A stretch of DNA of 64,000 bases from Marinifilum breve (lineage in GTDB: Bacteria > Bacteroidota > Bacteroidia > Bacteroidales > Marinifilaceae), in the NCBI RefSeq assembly GCF_003202155.1, contig NZ_QFLI01000001.1:62001-126000 (forward strand). Direction: 5' to 3'. Numbering within the stretch: position 1 is the first letter of the stretch; each line of letters begins with the position of its first letter. The notes under the pieces are model-generated. The model made no database searches. It saw only the letters and a list, made by a program, of their open reading frames with translations, and was not told the origin of the DNA. Shown one piece after another: positions 54,659 through 64,000 of the stretch. Made by a program: the position numbers and the translations under genes.

Positions 54659-55336
54659 ATAACTATATTCAAAATTCCACATATCATTCTGCCGAATTAC
54701 CTTGCATGGATTTCCAAATGCAATACTATTGGCTGGGATGTCTTTGGTAACCACACTCCCCATGCCTATGAATGAATTATCACCAATCTTCACATTGTTT
54801 TTGATAATTGCACCTGAACCGATTTCACAGCCTTTGCCTATCGTTACGTTACCAGATGTTATCACTCCAGGATTAATGTCGGTAAAATCTCCAATCGTAT
54901 TGTGATGACCTATTTTTGCACCTCGTTTAATACTTACACCAAAACCAATACTGGTTTGTGCACTTATTACGCATTGATGATCAATCAACAATGCTTTATC
55001 ACACTGACTACTAATACTAATAATGGATGAGTCTGCTACTAAATTGTCGTAATCCTTCTTTTTCAGAATACTCGAAAAGCTCTTGTAAACAGGGTATTTA
55101 TTCTTTGGACTTGCCAATCCAAATAGCATTGGCAAATTTCTGTTAATATCAGCTTTATCCCCAATCTGAAAAGGAATTTTCATCAAATGATCATTCAGGT
55201 TTGCCTGCATTTCTACATTTAGGAAAACCTTTAGATCAATCTCTTTTTCATGATTGTAATAGAGCAAATCATGTATAACACACACCCAATTCGGATCAAA
55301 GCCTAGTAACTGATACAAATTCTTTTGCGACTTCAT
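54656..55336 (-). CDS. PglD/NeuD-type hexapeptide acyltransferase
   Basis: About 226 residues from the ATG at 55336; the open frame extends to 55399 inside the upstream gene. The C-terminal half is a left-handed beta-helix of hexapeptide repeats (VISAQTSIGFGVSIKRGAKI; VTIGKGCEIGSGAIIKNNVK; IGMGSVVTKDIPANSIAFGN). The N-terminal half resembles the Rossmann-like sugar-binding domain of PglD, though the usual GxGGHA start is absent. It transfers acetyl or a similar group to an amino-sugar or amino acid. It overlaps the BKACE gene by 41 bp, so the two are co-expressed and possibly in one pathway. Confidence 0.8.
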   Translation of the reverse strand: MKSQKNLYQLLGFDPNWVCVIHDLLYYNHEKEIDLKVFLNVEMQANLNDHLMKIPFQIGDKADINRNLPMLFGLASPKNKYPVYKSFSSILKKKDYDNLVADSSIISISSQCDKALLIDHQCVISAQTSIGFGVSIKRGAKIGHHNTIGDFTDINPGVITSGNVTIGKGCEIGSGAIIKNNVKIGDNSFIGMGSVVTKDIPANSIAFGNPCKVIRQNDMWNFEYSY

Positions 55337-56159
55337 TATTTCTAAATCCAAGTTGTCCAAATTCTTTAGGTGAAAAATACTGTTTATTGTGAATTGCAAT
55401 TAATGAATGTATTCGCTGTACCAACTCAACATTGCTTGTATGGCGTGATCTGCTTTCATCCCACCAAATGTTATCCTCAATTCCTACTCTAACTCCATAC
55501 CCCATAGCAATTGCGGCTGCATTCACTTTAAGTTGATCGGCGGCTAAACCGGCTAAACCAACAAAATGGTCATCTGGAATTTCGGACAAGGCCGTACCCA
55601 TTTGCTGAAAATTAGCTTGAAAACCTGCAATATTTCCAAAGAGTAAATTCCAATAAAATGGCCCTTCTACAATTCCTTTTTTGATTAAATATTTGCCGTA
55701 GTTAATCATTCCCAAATCGAAACACTCTAGTTCAGTTCTAACACCAAATTCTTTCATCTTAAGTGCCAAGCGCTGCACCATATCAGGAGCATTCACTGAT
55801 GCTTGTTTCACAAAATTAAGGCTACTCAAAGTCAGCGAGCACATGTCAGGCTTCAGCTCAATTACCTCTGATCTTTTTTCAAACTCAGGAAAATTCCTTC
55901 CTGAAGTACTGCCACAAATAATCAAATCCGGACAATGTTTACGCACTCCTTCAAAAATGTCTCGGTAAACATTTTTTCTGTAAGTTGGCACATCATCCTC
56001 TCCACGTGCATGGAGATGAGCAATGGTAATCCCTATGTCATATGCTTCATGGGTTTGTTCAATAATTTCTTGAGGAGAAACCGGCACAAATGGTGTCATA
56101 TTTTTTGTAGGAACCATTCCAGTTGGGCAGAAATTTATAATAATCTTGTCGTTCTTCAT
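55296..56159 (-). CDS. BKACE-family (DUF849) beta-keto acid cleavage enzyme
   Basis: A 287-residue protein with the family start (KIIINFCPTGMVPTKNM) and the zinc-ligand segment IAHLHARGEDD; GSTSGRNF, LECFDLGMINYG and VGIEDNIWWD are further family positions. BKACE enzymes split a beta-keto acid with acetyl-CoA to give acetoacetate and a new CoA ester; 3-keto-5-aminohexanoate cleavage in lysine fermentation is the type case. None of the other lysine-fermentation genes is here. Together with the overlapping acyltransferase it suggests a different substrate, maybe an amino or acylated keto acid. Specificity is inference. Confidence 0.88.
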   Translation of the reverse strand: MKNDKIIINFCPTGMVPTKNMTPFVPVSPQEIIEQTHEAYDIGITIAHLHARGEDDVPTYRKNVYRDIFEGVRKHCPDLIICGSTSGRNFPEFEKRSEVIELKPDMCSLTLSSLNFVKQASVNAPDMVQRLALKMKEFGVRTELECFDLGMINYGKYLIKKGIVEGPFYWNLLFGNIAGFQANFQQMGTALSEIPDDHFVGLAGLAADQLKVNAAAIAMGYGVRVGIEDNIWWDESRSRHTSNVELVQRIHSLIAIHNKQYFSPKEFGQLGFRNNEVAKEFVSVTRL

Positions 56160-56491
56160 CTATTGTATAGTTAATGGTTACAATTAAATATACAATATTT
56201 TTCCTTGTTCGAGCAATTAAACACGAGGCTTTATGTACAGAAAAACAACACTTTAACTATTATTAAACAAGATTTGACTTGTCTACTTTTTAGTATTGGA
56301 TTTAACTTATAAATGTAAAAAACCTCCTTATCATACAATAAGAAGGTACATATCAACTTTATCTGTTTATAATTTTCTTGTTAAGATCAGATGGTCTCGA
56401 CAACTATCGGGATTACCATTCCTAAACAATCACCTTCGCGTGTGCCCCGATAGCTATCAGGGTAATAATTATTTACTCATGGACGTTTCAT
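56160..56491. other. 332-bp intergenic region with inverted repeat
   Basis: CTATCGGG (56404-56411) pairs with CCCGATAG (56446-56453), with a nearby third partial arm GCTATCAGGG. Otherwise nothing is recognised. It may be a dispersed intergenic repeat. Confidence 0.4.
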
Positions 56492-56791
56492 TTATTCAGC
56501 TCCAATGGAAATTCGAAATCGAAGAGCTTTTTCCCGAAAATCGTCGAATTCTCCATACTCAATAAACCTGCTTACTCTGCCATTACATTTCTTGCAAGTT
56601 CCTTTGATCAGAATATCATTCATATCATTCAAAAAGTTTTCTTTTACATCTACACCTTTTGTACACATTTCTTTGCAATGCACACAATATGTACCCTCCT
56701 GAACGATATAATCGTAAGCTGCTTTTTCCTCTTCATCTAAAAGAACATTTAGTTGAAACTGATTGAGCTTAATTTCTTTTAACTTACTCAT
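56492..56791 (-). CDS. small zinc-ribbon-like protein
   Basis: A 99-residue protein with two Cys pairs (YCVHCKEMC; GTCKKCNGRV) that can bind one zinc, inside an otherwise helical protein (FQLNVLLDEEEKAAYDYIVQ). No membrane segment. No family recognised. Single gene between the BKACE gene and the AraC regulator on the same strand, about 110 bp from the latter. Confidence 0.65.
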   Translation of the reverse strand: MSKLKEIKLNQFQLNVLLDEEEKAAYDYIVQEGTYCVHCKEMCTKGVDVKENFLNDMNDILIKGTCKKCNGRVSRFIEYGEFDDFREKALRFRISIGAE

Positions 56792-56902
56792 TATTTAATA
56801 CTTAGCCTATCCAATATAGTAGTTCTTAAAATTTAATTGTTTAACGAATTTAGGAATATTCTACCTTATGACAAATTATTTTTTTAACGAATTTGAAAAA
56901 TT

Positions 56903-57757
56903 CTATATAAATTTTTCTCTGTACCTTAATGGAGTGTATTTTGTGTTTGCTTTAAATGTTCTATTAAAATTTGCCAGGTTAGCAAAACCACTTTTAAAGG
57001 CTATATCTGCAATCGAAAGTGACGATTCTGTAAGCAAACGGCAGGCATGTGCAATTCGAAAATCATTTAAATACTGTATGAAAGATTTTCTTGTTATTCT
57101 TTTAAAAAACCTACAAAATGCAGCGGGTGTCATGTGTACCATACTGGCAACATCTGATGTGCTTATTTTCTCCTGAAAATGAACGGATACGTATGAGTAG
57201 ATTGTACTAATTCTATTCTCATCTTTTTGTGAAACATTTGCCTGTACTCCTAAGTTTCCGATTATACGAGAATTACCATCGGTTTCAAGCAATTGAAACA
57301 CCTGCAGCAAATACACCAATCGATAAATTCCTTCTGACTCTTTAATTTTATACAATAAGTTTTTGACTTGAAGAGCAATCTCTTTTGAAAATTGAATTCC
57401 ATGTTTAGCGGTATTCAATAACTTCACAAACTGTTTTAATTCCGATAATTTATCAATCTCTCCTCCTAAAACATCATCAGAAAAATGAAGTACCAATACT
57501 TCAGCATTCTTTTTTTCCTGTGTTTCCTTATCATGTATATAATAATGAGGTGTATCCTTACCAATTAAAACCAAGTCATCATTGCAGAACCTTTCTAGCT
57601 TCCCACCTATAAACCTTTCCCCTGAGGCGTTTACAATACAAGTAAGCTCATACTCCTTGTGATAATGGAAAATCTGCTCTTTGCATGGAGTTATAAATTC
57701 ACGCACACTAAACGATTGGCTTGCTGGATGATCTATGATTTCTGGGACTGGTGCCAT
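56903..57757 (-). CDS. AraC-family transcriptional regulator with cupin domain
   Basis: A 284-residue regulator. The N-terminal cupin-like domain (FSVREFITPCKEQIFHYHKE; FIGGKLERFCNDDLVLIGKD) probably binds a sugar or a related ligand. The C-terminal 100 residues hold two AraC helix-turn-helix motifs (ISTSDVASMVHMTPAAFCRF; LSIADIAFKSGFANLANFNR). It is divergent from the alpha-amylase gene with about 130 bp between start codons, which makes it the likely local regulator. Confidence 0.9.
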   Translation of the reverse strand: MAPVPEIIDHPASQSFSVREFITPCKEQIFHYHKEYELTCIVNASGERFIGGKLERFCNDDLVLIGKDTPHYYIHDKETQEKKNAEVLVLHFSDDVLGGEIDKLSELKQFVKLLNTAKHGIQFSKEIALQVKNLLYKIKESEGIYRLVYLLQVFQLLETDGNSRIIGNLGVQANVSQKDENRISTIYSYVSVHFQEKISTSDVASMVHMTPAAFCRFFKRITRKSFIQYLNDFRIAHACRLLTESSLSIADIAFKSGFANLANFNRTFKANTKYTPLRYREKFI

Positions 57758-57889
57758 TTGTACATTTTTGACTAAAATTATATAAAATCTACTAATATTA
57801 TCAAAATTGTACTATTTCCTGCAAAAAAACTATCATTAAAGTTGTTCTTTTTATCGGAACTTTGTAAAAATCAAACTAAAACAAATGAT

Positions 57890-59281
57890 ATGATGTCGAA
57901 AATCACTTACAAGTCAATTTTGGTGATTATTTGTTTCGCGCTAACTTTTTCTACTTTAAACAGTGTAGCTAAAGAAAAAGCAAATGATCCATACCAGCCC
58001 AAGAACTATGTGCAACTAAAGCATCCTGAATGGTCTAAAAATGTTTCTATCTATGAAGTTAATATCAGACAATATACTCCAGAAGGTACTTTTAAGGCCT
58101 TTGAGAAACATTTACCAAGATTAAAAGAACTTGGTGTAGATATTTTATGGTTGATGCCTATCCACCCTATTGGGGAAAAGAATAGAAAAGGTAATATAGG
58201 TAGTTATTACTCAGTAAAAGATTACTATGCAGTAAACCCTGAATTTGGAAGTTTGGATGAGTTTAAGAGTTTAGTAAATAAGATCCATGATATGGGCATG
58301 TATGTTATTATTGACTGGGTTGCCAATCATTCAGCCTGGGATAATCCATTAACTATAGAACACCCTGAATGGTATACCAAAGATTATGATGGAAATTTCC
58401 AACCTACTCCATGGTACGATTGGGATGATGTGATTGACTTTGACTACAATCATCCTGGAATTCGTAAATACATGACCGATGTTTTAAAGTATTGGGTAAA
58501 AGAAACCAATATTGATGGCTACAGATGTGATGTTGCAGGTTTTATGCCTACTGACTTTTGGGATAATGCCAGAAAAGAGTTAGATGAAATTAAACCGGTA
58601 TTTATGCTGGCAGAATGGGATTCAAGAGATCTACACAAGCATGCTTTTGATATGAGTTACAGCTGGGAATTACATGCGGCTATGCACGAATTGGTAATGA
58701 ACAATGGAAAATTCTACCGTTTGTACGAGCACTTTGCACACAATTCGAATACATTCCCACGAAATGCCTATAGAATGAATTTCGTAGATAACCATGACAA
58801 AAACTCATGGGAAGGAACTCAATTTAGCATGTTTGGGGAAGCATTGGATGCTTGCATTGTTTTAACCGCTACTGCTGAAGGAATGCCTTTAATTTATAGT
58901 GGTCAGGAAGCAGGATTAGACAAACAATTGGCGTTCTTCGAAAAAGATGAAATTGAATGGAAGGATCATTATCTATTTGATTTTTACAAGAGCCTTTTGC
59001 ATCTGAAGAAAGAAAACAAAGCCCTTTGGAATGGTAAATTTGGTGGCGATATGATTCCTATAGTTAATAATGGCAAAAAAATATTAAGCTTTGCTCGCGA
59101 AAAAGATGGAAACAAAGTTGTGGTAGTAATCAACTTTAATGATGAAGAAGCCGAATTCGAAATTAAGAGCAATATTCAAAAAGGAGATTATACCGAACTG
59201 TTCAGTAAGCAAAAAGTAAAGCTAACAGGACAGCAAAAAATTAAACTTCCTAAATACGGTTACAAAGTTTATTATTTGTAA
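57890..59281 (+). CDS. GH13 alpha-amylase-family glycoside hydrolase, exported
   Basis: About 463 residues from the ATG at 57890 (a second ATG follows at once); the frame is open from 57842 but only this start gives a signal peptide (KSILVIICFALTFSTLNSVA). GH13 regions: VIIDWVANHS (region I), DGYRCDVAGF with the nucleophile Asp (II), FMLAEWD with the acid/base Glu (III) and FVDNHDKNSW with the third Asp (IV). A C-terminal beta domain follows. It hydrolyses alpha-1,4-glucans or maltodextrins outside the cytoplasm. The adjacent AraC regulator probably controls it; there is no susCD pair nearby. Confidence 0.92.
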   Translation: MMSKITYKSILVIICFALTFSTLNSVAKEKANDPYQPKNYVQLKHPEWSKNVSIYEVNIRQYTPEGTFKAFEKHLPRLKELGVDILWLMPIHPIGEKNRKGNIGSYYSVKDYYAVNPEFGSLDEFKSLVNKIHDMGMYVIIDWVANHSAWDNPLTIEHPEWYTKDYDGNFQPTPWYDWDDVIDFDYNHPGIRKYMTDVLKYWVKETNIDGYRCDVAGFMPTDFWDNARKELDEIKPVFMLAEWDSRDLHKHAFDMSYSWELHAAMHELVMNNGKFYRLYEHFAHNSNTFPRNAYRMNFVDNHDKNSWEGTQFSMFGEALDACIVLTATAEGMPLIYSGQEAGLDKQLAFFEKDEIEWKDHYLFDFYKSLLHLKKENKALWNGKFGGDMIPIVNNGKKILSFAREKDGNKVVVVINFNDEEAEFEIKSNIQKGDYTELFSKQKVKLTGQQKIKLPKYGYKVYYL

Positions 59282-59289
59282 GATATGAT

Positions 59290-59322
59290 AAAAAGTGTAG
59301 TGTGCCCCACTGCACTTTTTTT
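59290..59322 (+). terminator. terminator of the amylase gene
   Basis: AAAAGTGTAGTG pairs with CACTGCACTTTT (one mismatch), followed by further T, 9 bp after the stop codon. Confidence 0.8.
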
Positions 59323-59375
59323 ATGCCCACTTGCTCAAATCGGACACAAAACTCTTTTTCTTCAAATTATCCTGT

Positions 59376-59383
59376 TATCTTTG
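59376..59383 (+). promoter_or_regulatory. Bacteroidota-type -7 element of pyrD
   Basis: TATCTTTG is a perfect TAnnTTTG match 20 bp before the pyrD start codon. Confidence 0.6.
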
Positions 59384-59402
59384 TGTAAAACAATAACACA
59401 AA

Positions 59403-60449
59403 ATGAATTTATATCGCCTAATTATACGTCCACTATTAATTCAATTCGATGCTGAGAAAATACACAAGTTTACCTTTTCATGCTTGATTTTCTTCCAAAA
59501 AATTACTCTCTTCAGAAAAATCTCTTCCCTATTCTTTTCGAAAAAAGATCCAATATTAGAACGTAAGTTGTTTGGTTTAAGATTTCCAAACCCCGTTGGG
59601 CTTGCAGCTGGATTGGATAAAAATGCTGAGGCATTTGATATGCTTGGCAGTATGGGATTTGGCTTTATTGAAATTGGTACACTTACTCCAAAACCACAGG
59701 AAGGAAATCCTAAACCTCGCCTTTTCAGGTTTGTAAATGACAAGGCCATTGTGAATAGAATGGGATTTAATAACGATGGTGTTTTGGAAGCTGTAAAACG
59801 CTTAAAAAAGAAGAAAACCAATGTAATCATTGGAGGAAATATTGGTAAAAACAAAGTCACACCTAACGAACTTGCCAGCGACGATTATATCAACTGTTTT
59901 GAGGCATTGTATCCATACGTTGATTACTTTGTCGTGAATGTAAGTTCTCCTAATACTCCAAACCTTAGGGCATTGCAAGATAAGGAACCATTAAAAGATC
60001 TTCTGAATAAATTAATGGGATTAAATAAAATCAAAAAGAAGACCAAAGCCATCCTCTTAAAAATTGCTCCTGATGTAAATGAGGCGCAGTTGGATGATAT
60101 TATTGAAATCGTTACGGAAACCAGGATTGCTGGAATTGTTGCTACAAACACAACCATTTCCAGAGAAGGATTAAGCTATTCGGATGACGAAATTGAAGCA
60201 GTTGGTGCAGGTGGCTTAAGTGGAAACCCTTTAAAGAAAAAATCTACGGAAGTAATACGATACATTCACAAAAAATCGAACGGAAAGATACCAATTATTG
60301 GGGTTGGTGGTATCATGACTGTTGAGGATGCTATAGAAAAATTAGATGCTGGAGCTTCATTAGTTCAAATCTACACCGGATTTATATATAATGGTCCTGG
60401 ACTAATTAAGGATATCAATAAAGCTCTAATCAAAAGAGCCTCAATTTAA
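59403..60449 (+). CDS. pyrD: dihydroorotate dehydrogenase, quinone-dependent (class 2)
   Basis: A 348-residue flavoprotein, the usual class 2 length. The N-terminal helix for membrane contact ([20 protein letters not shown]) is present. Substrate and FMN segments: [47 protein letters not shown], and [13 protein letters not shown] with the class 2 catalytic Ser. [20 protein letters not shown] binds FMN phosphate. It oxidises dihydroorotate to orotate in pyrimidine synthesis, passing electrons to quinone at the inner membrane. Single gene. Confidence 0.97.
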   Translation: MNLYRLIIRPLLIQFDAEKIHKFTFSCLIFFQKITLFRKISSLFFSKKDPILERKLFGLRFPNPVGLAAGLDKNAEAFDMLGSMGFGFIEIGTLTPKPQEGNPKPRLFRFVNDKAIVNRMGFNNDGVLEAVKRLKKKKTNVIIGGNIGKNKVTPNELASDDYINCFEALYPYVDYFVVNVSSPNTPNLRALQDKEPLKDLLNKLMGLNKIKKKTKAILLKIAPDVNEAQLDDIIEIVTETRIAGIVATNTTISREGLSYSDDEIEAVGAGGLSGNPLKKKSTEVIRYIHKKSNGKIPIIGVGGIMTVEDAIEKLDAGASLVQIYTGFIYNGPGLIKDINKALIKRASI

Positions 60450-60592
60450 ACTATTGGAAGAATAACTTAGCTAATTTTCATAAATACTTCCACCTTATAT
60501 ACATTCTCTCATTCTATAGATTTAATGTAAGGAGAAAACGATTATTCTCATGTATTTTTCTTTAGTTTTACCATTAAAACTATTACCAAAAC

Positions 60593-62620
60593 GTGAGATT
60601 ACAATCGATTTATAAAATAGCACTATTGTGCCTTAGCGTAGCTGTTAACAGTGTTTCTATTGCCCAACAATCCGAACAGGAGGTGATCGACTCTTTAAAG
60701 AACATTAATGAACAGCTAAAGAATAATAAAGAACTGGTTGATAATTACAACCGAATTGCCTTGGCCTATGGCGCTATAAATATTGATAGTTCCCTACTCT
60801 ATAGTGAGAAAGGAAAACTATTGGCAAAAGAATTACAGTACTGGAATGGTTTGGCAACTTCTCATTCCTATTATGCCAGGGCATCAATACAAACTTCTAA
60901 TTTAAAGGCAGCAATTGAAAACTTTCATATTGCTTTAGACTTGTTTAAACAAGCGAACGATTCTATAAATATATTAGATACATACAGAGGGCTAAGTTAT
61001 GTAAGTTCTTATGGCAGTAGCCAACTTAAAACCTTAAGCTATAACCTTGAAGCTCTTAAGTATGCAGAATCATTGCGAGATACAGCCAGCTTATCCATAT
61101 TGTATAACAATATTGGAACCGTGTATAAAAAATTAAACAACTATGAATCCGCTTTAAAGTATTTCAATAAATCTTTGGCAATAGACATTTCTAAAAATAT
61201 TCCCAGAGACTTGGCCATTGGTTATTCGAATATCGGAATTTTAAAAGTTGAACATCAAAAGCATGAAGATGCGTCTAATGAATACAATACACTCATTCAA
61301 CTTATCCCTAAAATTGAAAGTAAATACATTAAATCATATCTACATACCTCATTGGCTACTTATCATCTGGCAAAAGACAATCTAGATACATGTCAATATC
61401 ATATTCAAAAGGCATATGATTATTGTATCAAAAACAATTATCCGCATATTAAAGCCAGGGTTGACAAGAAGCAAGCTGAATTATTACTAAAAAAGAAAGA
61501 TTATAAGAGGAGCATTAAACTATTCCAAGAAAGTCTGGATTCATACCAGAAACTTGGATTGCAAGAAGAATTTCCAAGCATCTACAAAATGCAGGCAAAG
61601 GCTTATTCAAAGCTTGGATTATATTCTAAAGCTTATCATGCCTCAAGAATGGAAAACCAATTTATCGACTCACTACAGAGAAGTAAAGTTAACAGCTTTA
61701 TGGATGAGTTCGAAGAGCAAAACAGACAGGATGAAATTGAAAGATTTGAATTGGAGCAGGCACTAAAGGATCAGCAAATTGAGAATGCTCAAATTCAAAT
61801 TAAAAATAGAACCAATATTGCCCTAACAGGAATAAGTTTGCTGATTATAATCATTGGTATTATTATTTTCTATTACCGAAAAACAAATCAAAAGAATCAG
61901 CAATTAAGAGAAAGCGAAGATGAATTAAGAAGAATGAATGCTTCAAAAGACAAATTCTTTTCTATCATTTCTCATGATTTAAAAAGCCCGTTTAATGCAA
62001 TTGTTGGTTTTAGTAATGAGCTATCGGTTAGCTATGATGATTATAATGAAGAGCAACGGAAAAGAATGATTGGTATTATAAAGGAAACATCAGATTCAGC
62101 TTTAAATCTGCTTGATAACTTATTGACCTGGGCCAGATCGCAAAGTGGTTTTATTCAATTTACCCCAGAGAAATTACAATTATCTTCTATTGTTCAAGAA
62201 AGCATTTCGGCCTATTTAGGTGCGGCTCAAATGAAAAACATAGCTATTAACAATTTTGTTGATGATAATAGCTTCATATATGCCGATAAAGAAACCATTC
62301 AGATAGTGATTTCAAACCTGTTTAATAACGCCATAAAATATAATAATGAAAATGGCGAGATAAACATCTCATCAAAATTAATTGATGATGAACTTGAAAT
62401 TTGCATTGCAGACAATGGCATTGGCATGGATGACAAAATTCAAAAAGCTCTGTTCTATATTGGTACGAATGTGCAACGTCCAGGTACTTCTAATGAAAAA
62501 GGTACTGGTCTTGGCCTAATTCTTTGCAAAGAGTTTGTGAATAAAAATGGCGGGCAAATACGTGTGGAAAGTAAAGTGAACAAGGGAAGTTCGTTCTATT
62601 TTACTTTACCAATAACCTAA
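60593..62620 (+). CDS. TPR-containing sensor histidine kinase
   Basis: A 675-residue protein starting at a GTG (60593), which gives a clean signal peptide (MRLQSIYKIALLCLSVAVNS). The periplasmic part holds about six TPRs (TASLSILYNNIGTVYKKLNN; AIGYSNIGILKVEHQKHEDA). One membrane helix (IALTGISLLIIIIGIIIFYY) near 405 is followed by a coiled coil, HisKA with FSIISHDLKSPF and an HATPase domain (NLFNNAIKYN; DNGIGMDD; GTGLGLILCK). There is no receiver domain and no adjacent regulator, so its partner is elsewhere. This build is common in Bacteroidota. Confidence 0.92.
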   Translation: MRLQSIYKIALLCLSVAVNSVSIAQQSEQEVIDSLKNINEQLKNNKELVDNYNRIALAYGAINIDSSLLYSEKGKLLAKELQYWNGLATSHSYYARASIQTSNLKAAIENFHIALDLFKQANDSINILDTYRGLSYVSSYGSSQLKTLSYNLEALKYAESLRDTASLSILYNNIGTVYKKLNNYESALKYFNKSLAIDISKNIPRDLAIGYSNIGILKVEHQKHEDASNEYNTLIQLIPKIESKYIKSYLHTSLATYHLAKDNLDTCQYHIQKAYDYCIKNNYPHIKARVDKKQAELLLKKKDYKRSIKLFQESLDSYQKLGLQEEFPSIYKMQAKAYSKLGLYSKAYHASRMENQFIDSLQRSKVNSFMDEFEEQNRQDEIERFELEQALKDQQIENAQIQIKNRTNIALTGISLLIIIIGIIIFYYRKTNQKNQQLRESEDELRRMNASKDKFFSIISHDLKSPFNAIVGFSNELSVSYDDYNEEQRKRMIGIIKETSDSALNLLDNLLTWARSQSGFIQFTPEKLQLSSIVQESISAYLGAAQMKNIAINNFVDDNSFIYADKETIQIVISNLFNNAIKYNNENGEINISSKLIDDELEICIADNGIGMDDKIQKALFYIGTNVQRPGTSNEKGTGLGLILCKEFVNKNGGQIRVESKVNKGSSFYFTLPIT

Positions 62621-62628
62621 TCTTTGGC

Positions 62629-63090
62629 CTATAATATCTCCTTGATGGTATAGTCCTGTCCTTTAAATGTAAGAGAATCACCTTTACGTTTTCCTTTAAG
62701 GGCTTGCACCAAATCGGATTGAAATGAAACGACAAAATAGTTCTGTCCGTTCAATTCCATTTGTCCCAAACCTGCCAAAACGTAAAATGATATGCTGTTG
62801 GTAATTACCAATGAGCCTAACTGAACAGTTTCATTAACGATTTCAGGATTAACCCTATCGATAATGCTTTTAAGCTTTTGGTTATTTGTTAATTGTCGCA
62901 TCACCTTTTCTTGCTCAAGGTGCATCATGGCTCTACCCGTTTCATGCTTATCTCCTGCTGTACTTTTGGTTTCACTCGCAACAGATTCTTTTAATACAGA
63001 TAGCGATTCATTGTTTGCCTCAATTTTCGATTGAATTAACTCTTGTGCTTTATTGTACAAGTCTACTTTTAGTGTATTTGATGTATTCAT
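62629..63090 (-). CDS. GreA/GreB-C-terminal-like protein
   Basis: A 153-residue protein: helical N-terminal half with the conserved SVASETKSTAGDKHETGRAM and a C-terminal FKBP-like beta domain as in GreA (VQLGSLVITNSISFYVLAGL; LKGKRKGDSLTFKGQDYTIK). Proteins of this type are often wrongly named 3-oxoacyl-ACP synthase in Bacteroidota genomes. The acidic tip of the GreA coiled coil is not evident, so transcript-cleavage activity is doubtful. It may bind RNA polymerase. Convergent with the TPR kinase, 8 bp between stops. Confidence 0.75.
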   Translation of the reverse strand: MNTSNTLKVDLYNKAQELIQSKIEANNESLSVLKESVASETKSTAGDKHETGRAMMHLEQEKVMRQLTNNQKLKSIIDRVNPEIVNETVQLGSLVITNSISFYVLAGLGQMELNGQNYFVVSFQSDLVQALKGKRKGDSLTFKGQDYTIKEIL

Positions 63091-63259
63091 TCCTGTAATC
63101 GGTTAAGAATTCAAATGTACAAATAAGAAACAGCAATCCCGATTAAGCTTGAAAACTATCATCTGTTTCACCTCAAACTTTAAATCACCCCACGCTATTT
63201 TGCGATTTTTTAAAAAATACTTTACTTTTCGGAAAATCTAAACTAGCACTTATTCTCTT

Positions 63260-64000
63260 ATGAATATTCCCTATTTGATCCTTTTTTGCTCAGCCCAAAT
63301 CATTGGATTGATCCTGATATTGCTACGCAAAAAGTTCAGAACTCTACCCAACTTTATTCTAAAGCTCATATTTATTAATATTATATTCCACTACGTTTAC
63401 TACTATTTCTTTTACAAAGGATTTATAGCATTAGATTCCAATTGGCCCTACAGCGTAGTTCCTATTGCTACAATGGCTCCAATGGTAGTATACTACTATG
63501 TAATGTCGGTATTATATGGAAAACTTAAATTCACCAAAGTAAGTTTATTGCACCTACTGCCATTTGCAATAAACGGAGTCATATTTATCCTGTATCTGAA
63601 TACCTATTCTTTGAAAAGTACTTACCTGCTAATTGCCAAAAACATACTGGTTTCCCTTTACCTGATTTACCCTTTCTTGATTTTAAAGATGATTGGGAAT
63701 TTTTACCAAATCAAAGGCATGTCGCTGAGTATATTCAATTACAACAAGAAAAGAACAAGCCTGATTAAATTGCTATGCTTCATGATGAGCTTGCATTTTG
63801 TAATTCTGGAAATTAAAACCAACCTACCACTCTTTGTTTCTGGTTCAGAAGCCACCATGGATATCATCAACCTTAGTTTTTTGATGCTTTTAGGTTATGC
63901 AATATCTTATGTAATTGTAAGTGAACCCAGAACATTACATTTAAGCACCGAAAAGATAGGATTAGGCGGATTTAAAAAATATGACAAGTCGAAGCTTACT
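63260..64000 (+). CDS. membrane-anchored AraC-type regulator, N-terminal part
   Basis: The frame is open from ATG 63260 to the window end (247 residues). It has about seven hydrophobic helices (YLILFCSAQIIGLILILL; LIFINIIFHYVYYYFFY; MAPMVVYYYVMSVLY; LLPFAINGVIFILYL; INLSFLMLLGYAISYVIV), then EPRTLHLSTEKIGLGGFKKY, the linker that usually precedes an AraC HTH. The DNA-binding domain lies past the edge. Family assignment rests on this typical architecture. Confidence 0.75.
   Translation, partial: MNIPYLILFCSAQIIGLILILLRKKFRTLPNFILKLIFINIIFHYVYYYFFYKGFIALDSNWPYSVVPIATMAPMVVYYYVMSVLYGKLKFTKVSLLHLLPFAINGVIFILYLNTYSLKSTYLLIAKNILVSLYLIYPFLILKMIGNFYQIKGMSLSIFNYNKKRTSLIKLLCFMMSLHFVILEIKTNLPLFVSGSEATMDIINLSFLMLLGYAISYVIVSEPRTLHLSTEKIGLGGFKKYDKSKLT

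Overview
The window is about 64 kb of chromosome from a low-GC member of the Bacteroidota. The signs are a SusC-type TonB-dependent receptor, a hybrid two-component regulator with an AraC output domain, many lipoproteins, a LytS/LytTR pair, a membrane-anchored AraC regulator and TAnnTTTG-type promoter elements. A marine or anaerobic Marinilabiliales-like organism is plausible, but genus and species cannot be read from the sequence.

Region 1 (1-10.4 kb) is the edge of a polysaccharide utilisation locus. A minus-strand operon encodes a GH88 unsaturated glucuronyl hydrolase, a DUF4955 beta-helix protein, a surface lipoprotein and a SusC-like receptor that runs off the left edge. It is divergent from a large hybrid two-component sensor. 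Together they suggest uptake and breakdown of a uronic-acid-rich glycan.

Region 2 (10.4-13.5 kb) is repeat-rich: about 3.4 tandem copies of a 377-bp hairpin-rich unit, then a 21-bp minisatellite, then one gene for a coiled-coil protein.

Region 3 (13.8-27.05 kb) is the most unusual part. It reads as a chromosomal integron cassette array with no intact integrase (a CALIN). It starts with a relic of the C-terminus of a tyrosine recombinase, in the same direction as the cassettes, followed by an attI-like palindrome. Eleven cassettes (A-K) follow, all on the plus strand and nearly all with unknown genes. For eight cassettes the first bases (GTTRRRY-like) are the reverse complement of the bases that open the terminal attC hairpin, which is the signature of cassette excision and insertion. 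A second copy of the integrase tail and attI-like site lies inside the array. Cassette products include two restriction-endonuclease-fold proteins, a DUF6624 protein, a HEAT-repeat protein, a TlpA-like thioredoxin, an HD hydrolase, a retropepsin-like protein, a membrane TPR protein and several orphans.

Region 4 (27.3-43.6 kb) holds two regulators, a secreted metzincin-type metalloprotease, a lipoprotein made of two EreA/ChaN-like repeats, a frameshifted membrane protein, a TPR protein, a TonB receptor and a compact four-gene operon of unknown function. That operon has two paralogous small proteins, a third small protein, and a large protein with an extended cationic amphipathic segment.

Region 5 (43.7-64 kb) is mostly ordinary chromosome: a LytS/LytTR pair, a class C beta-lactamase-like hydrolase, a leucine-rich-repeat protein, the YjjI/YjjW glycyl-radical pair, an FKBP, a Cache-CBS-nucleotidyltransferase fusion, an acyltransferase overlapping a BKACE-family enzyme, an AraC regulator beside an alpha-amylase, dihydroorotate dehydrogenase, a TPR histidine kinase, a GreA-like protein and a partial AraC regulator. 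No rRNA, tRNA, CRISPR array or intact insertion sequence was recognised.
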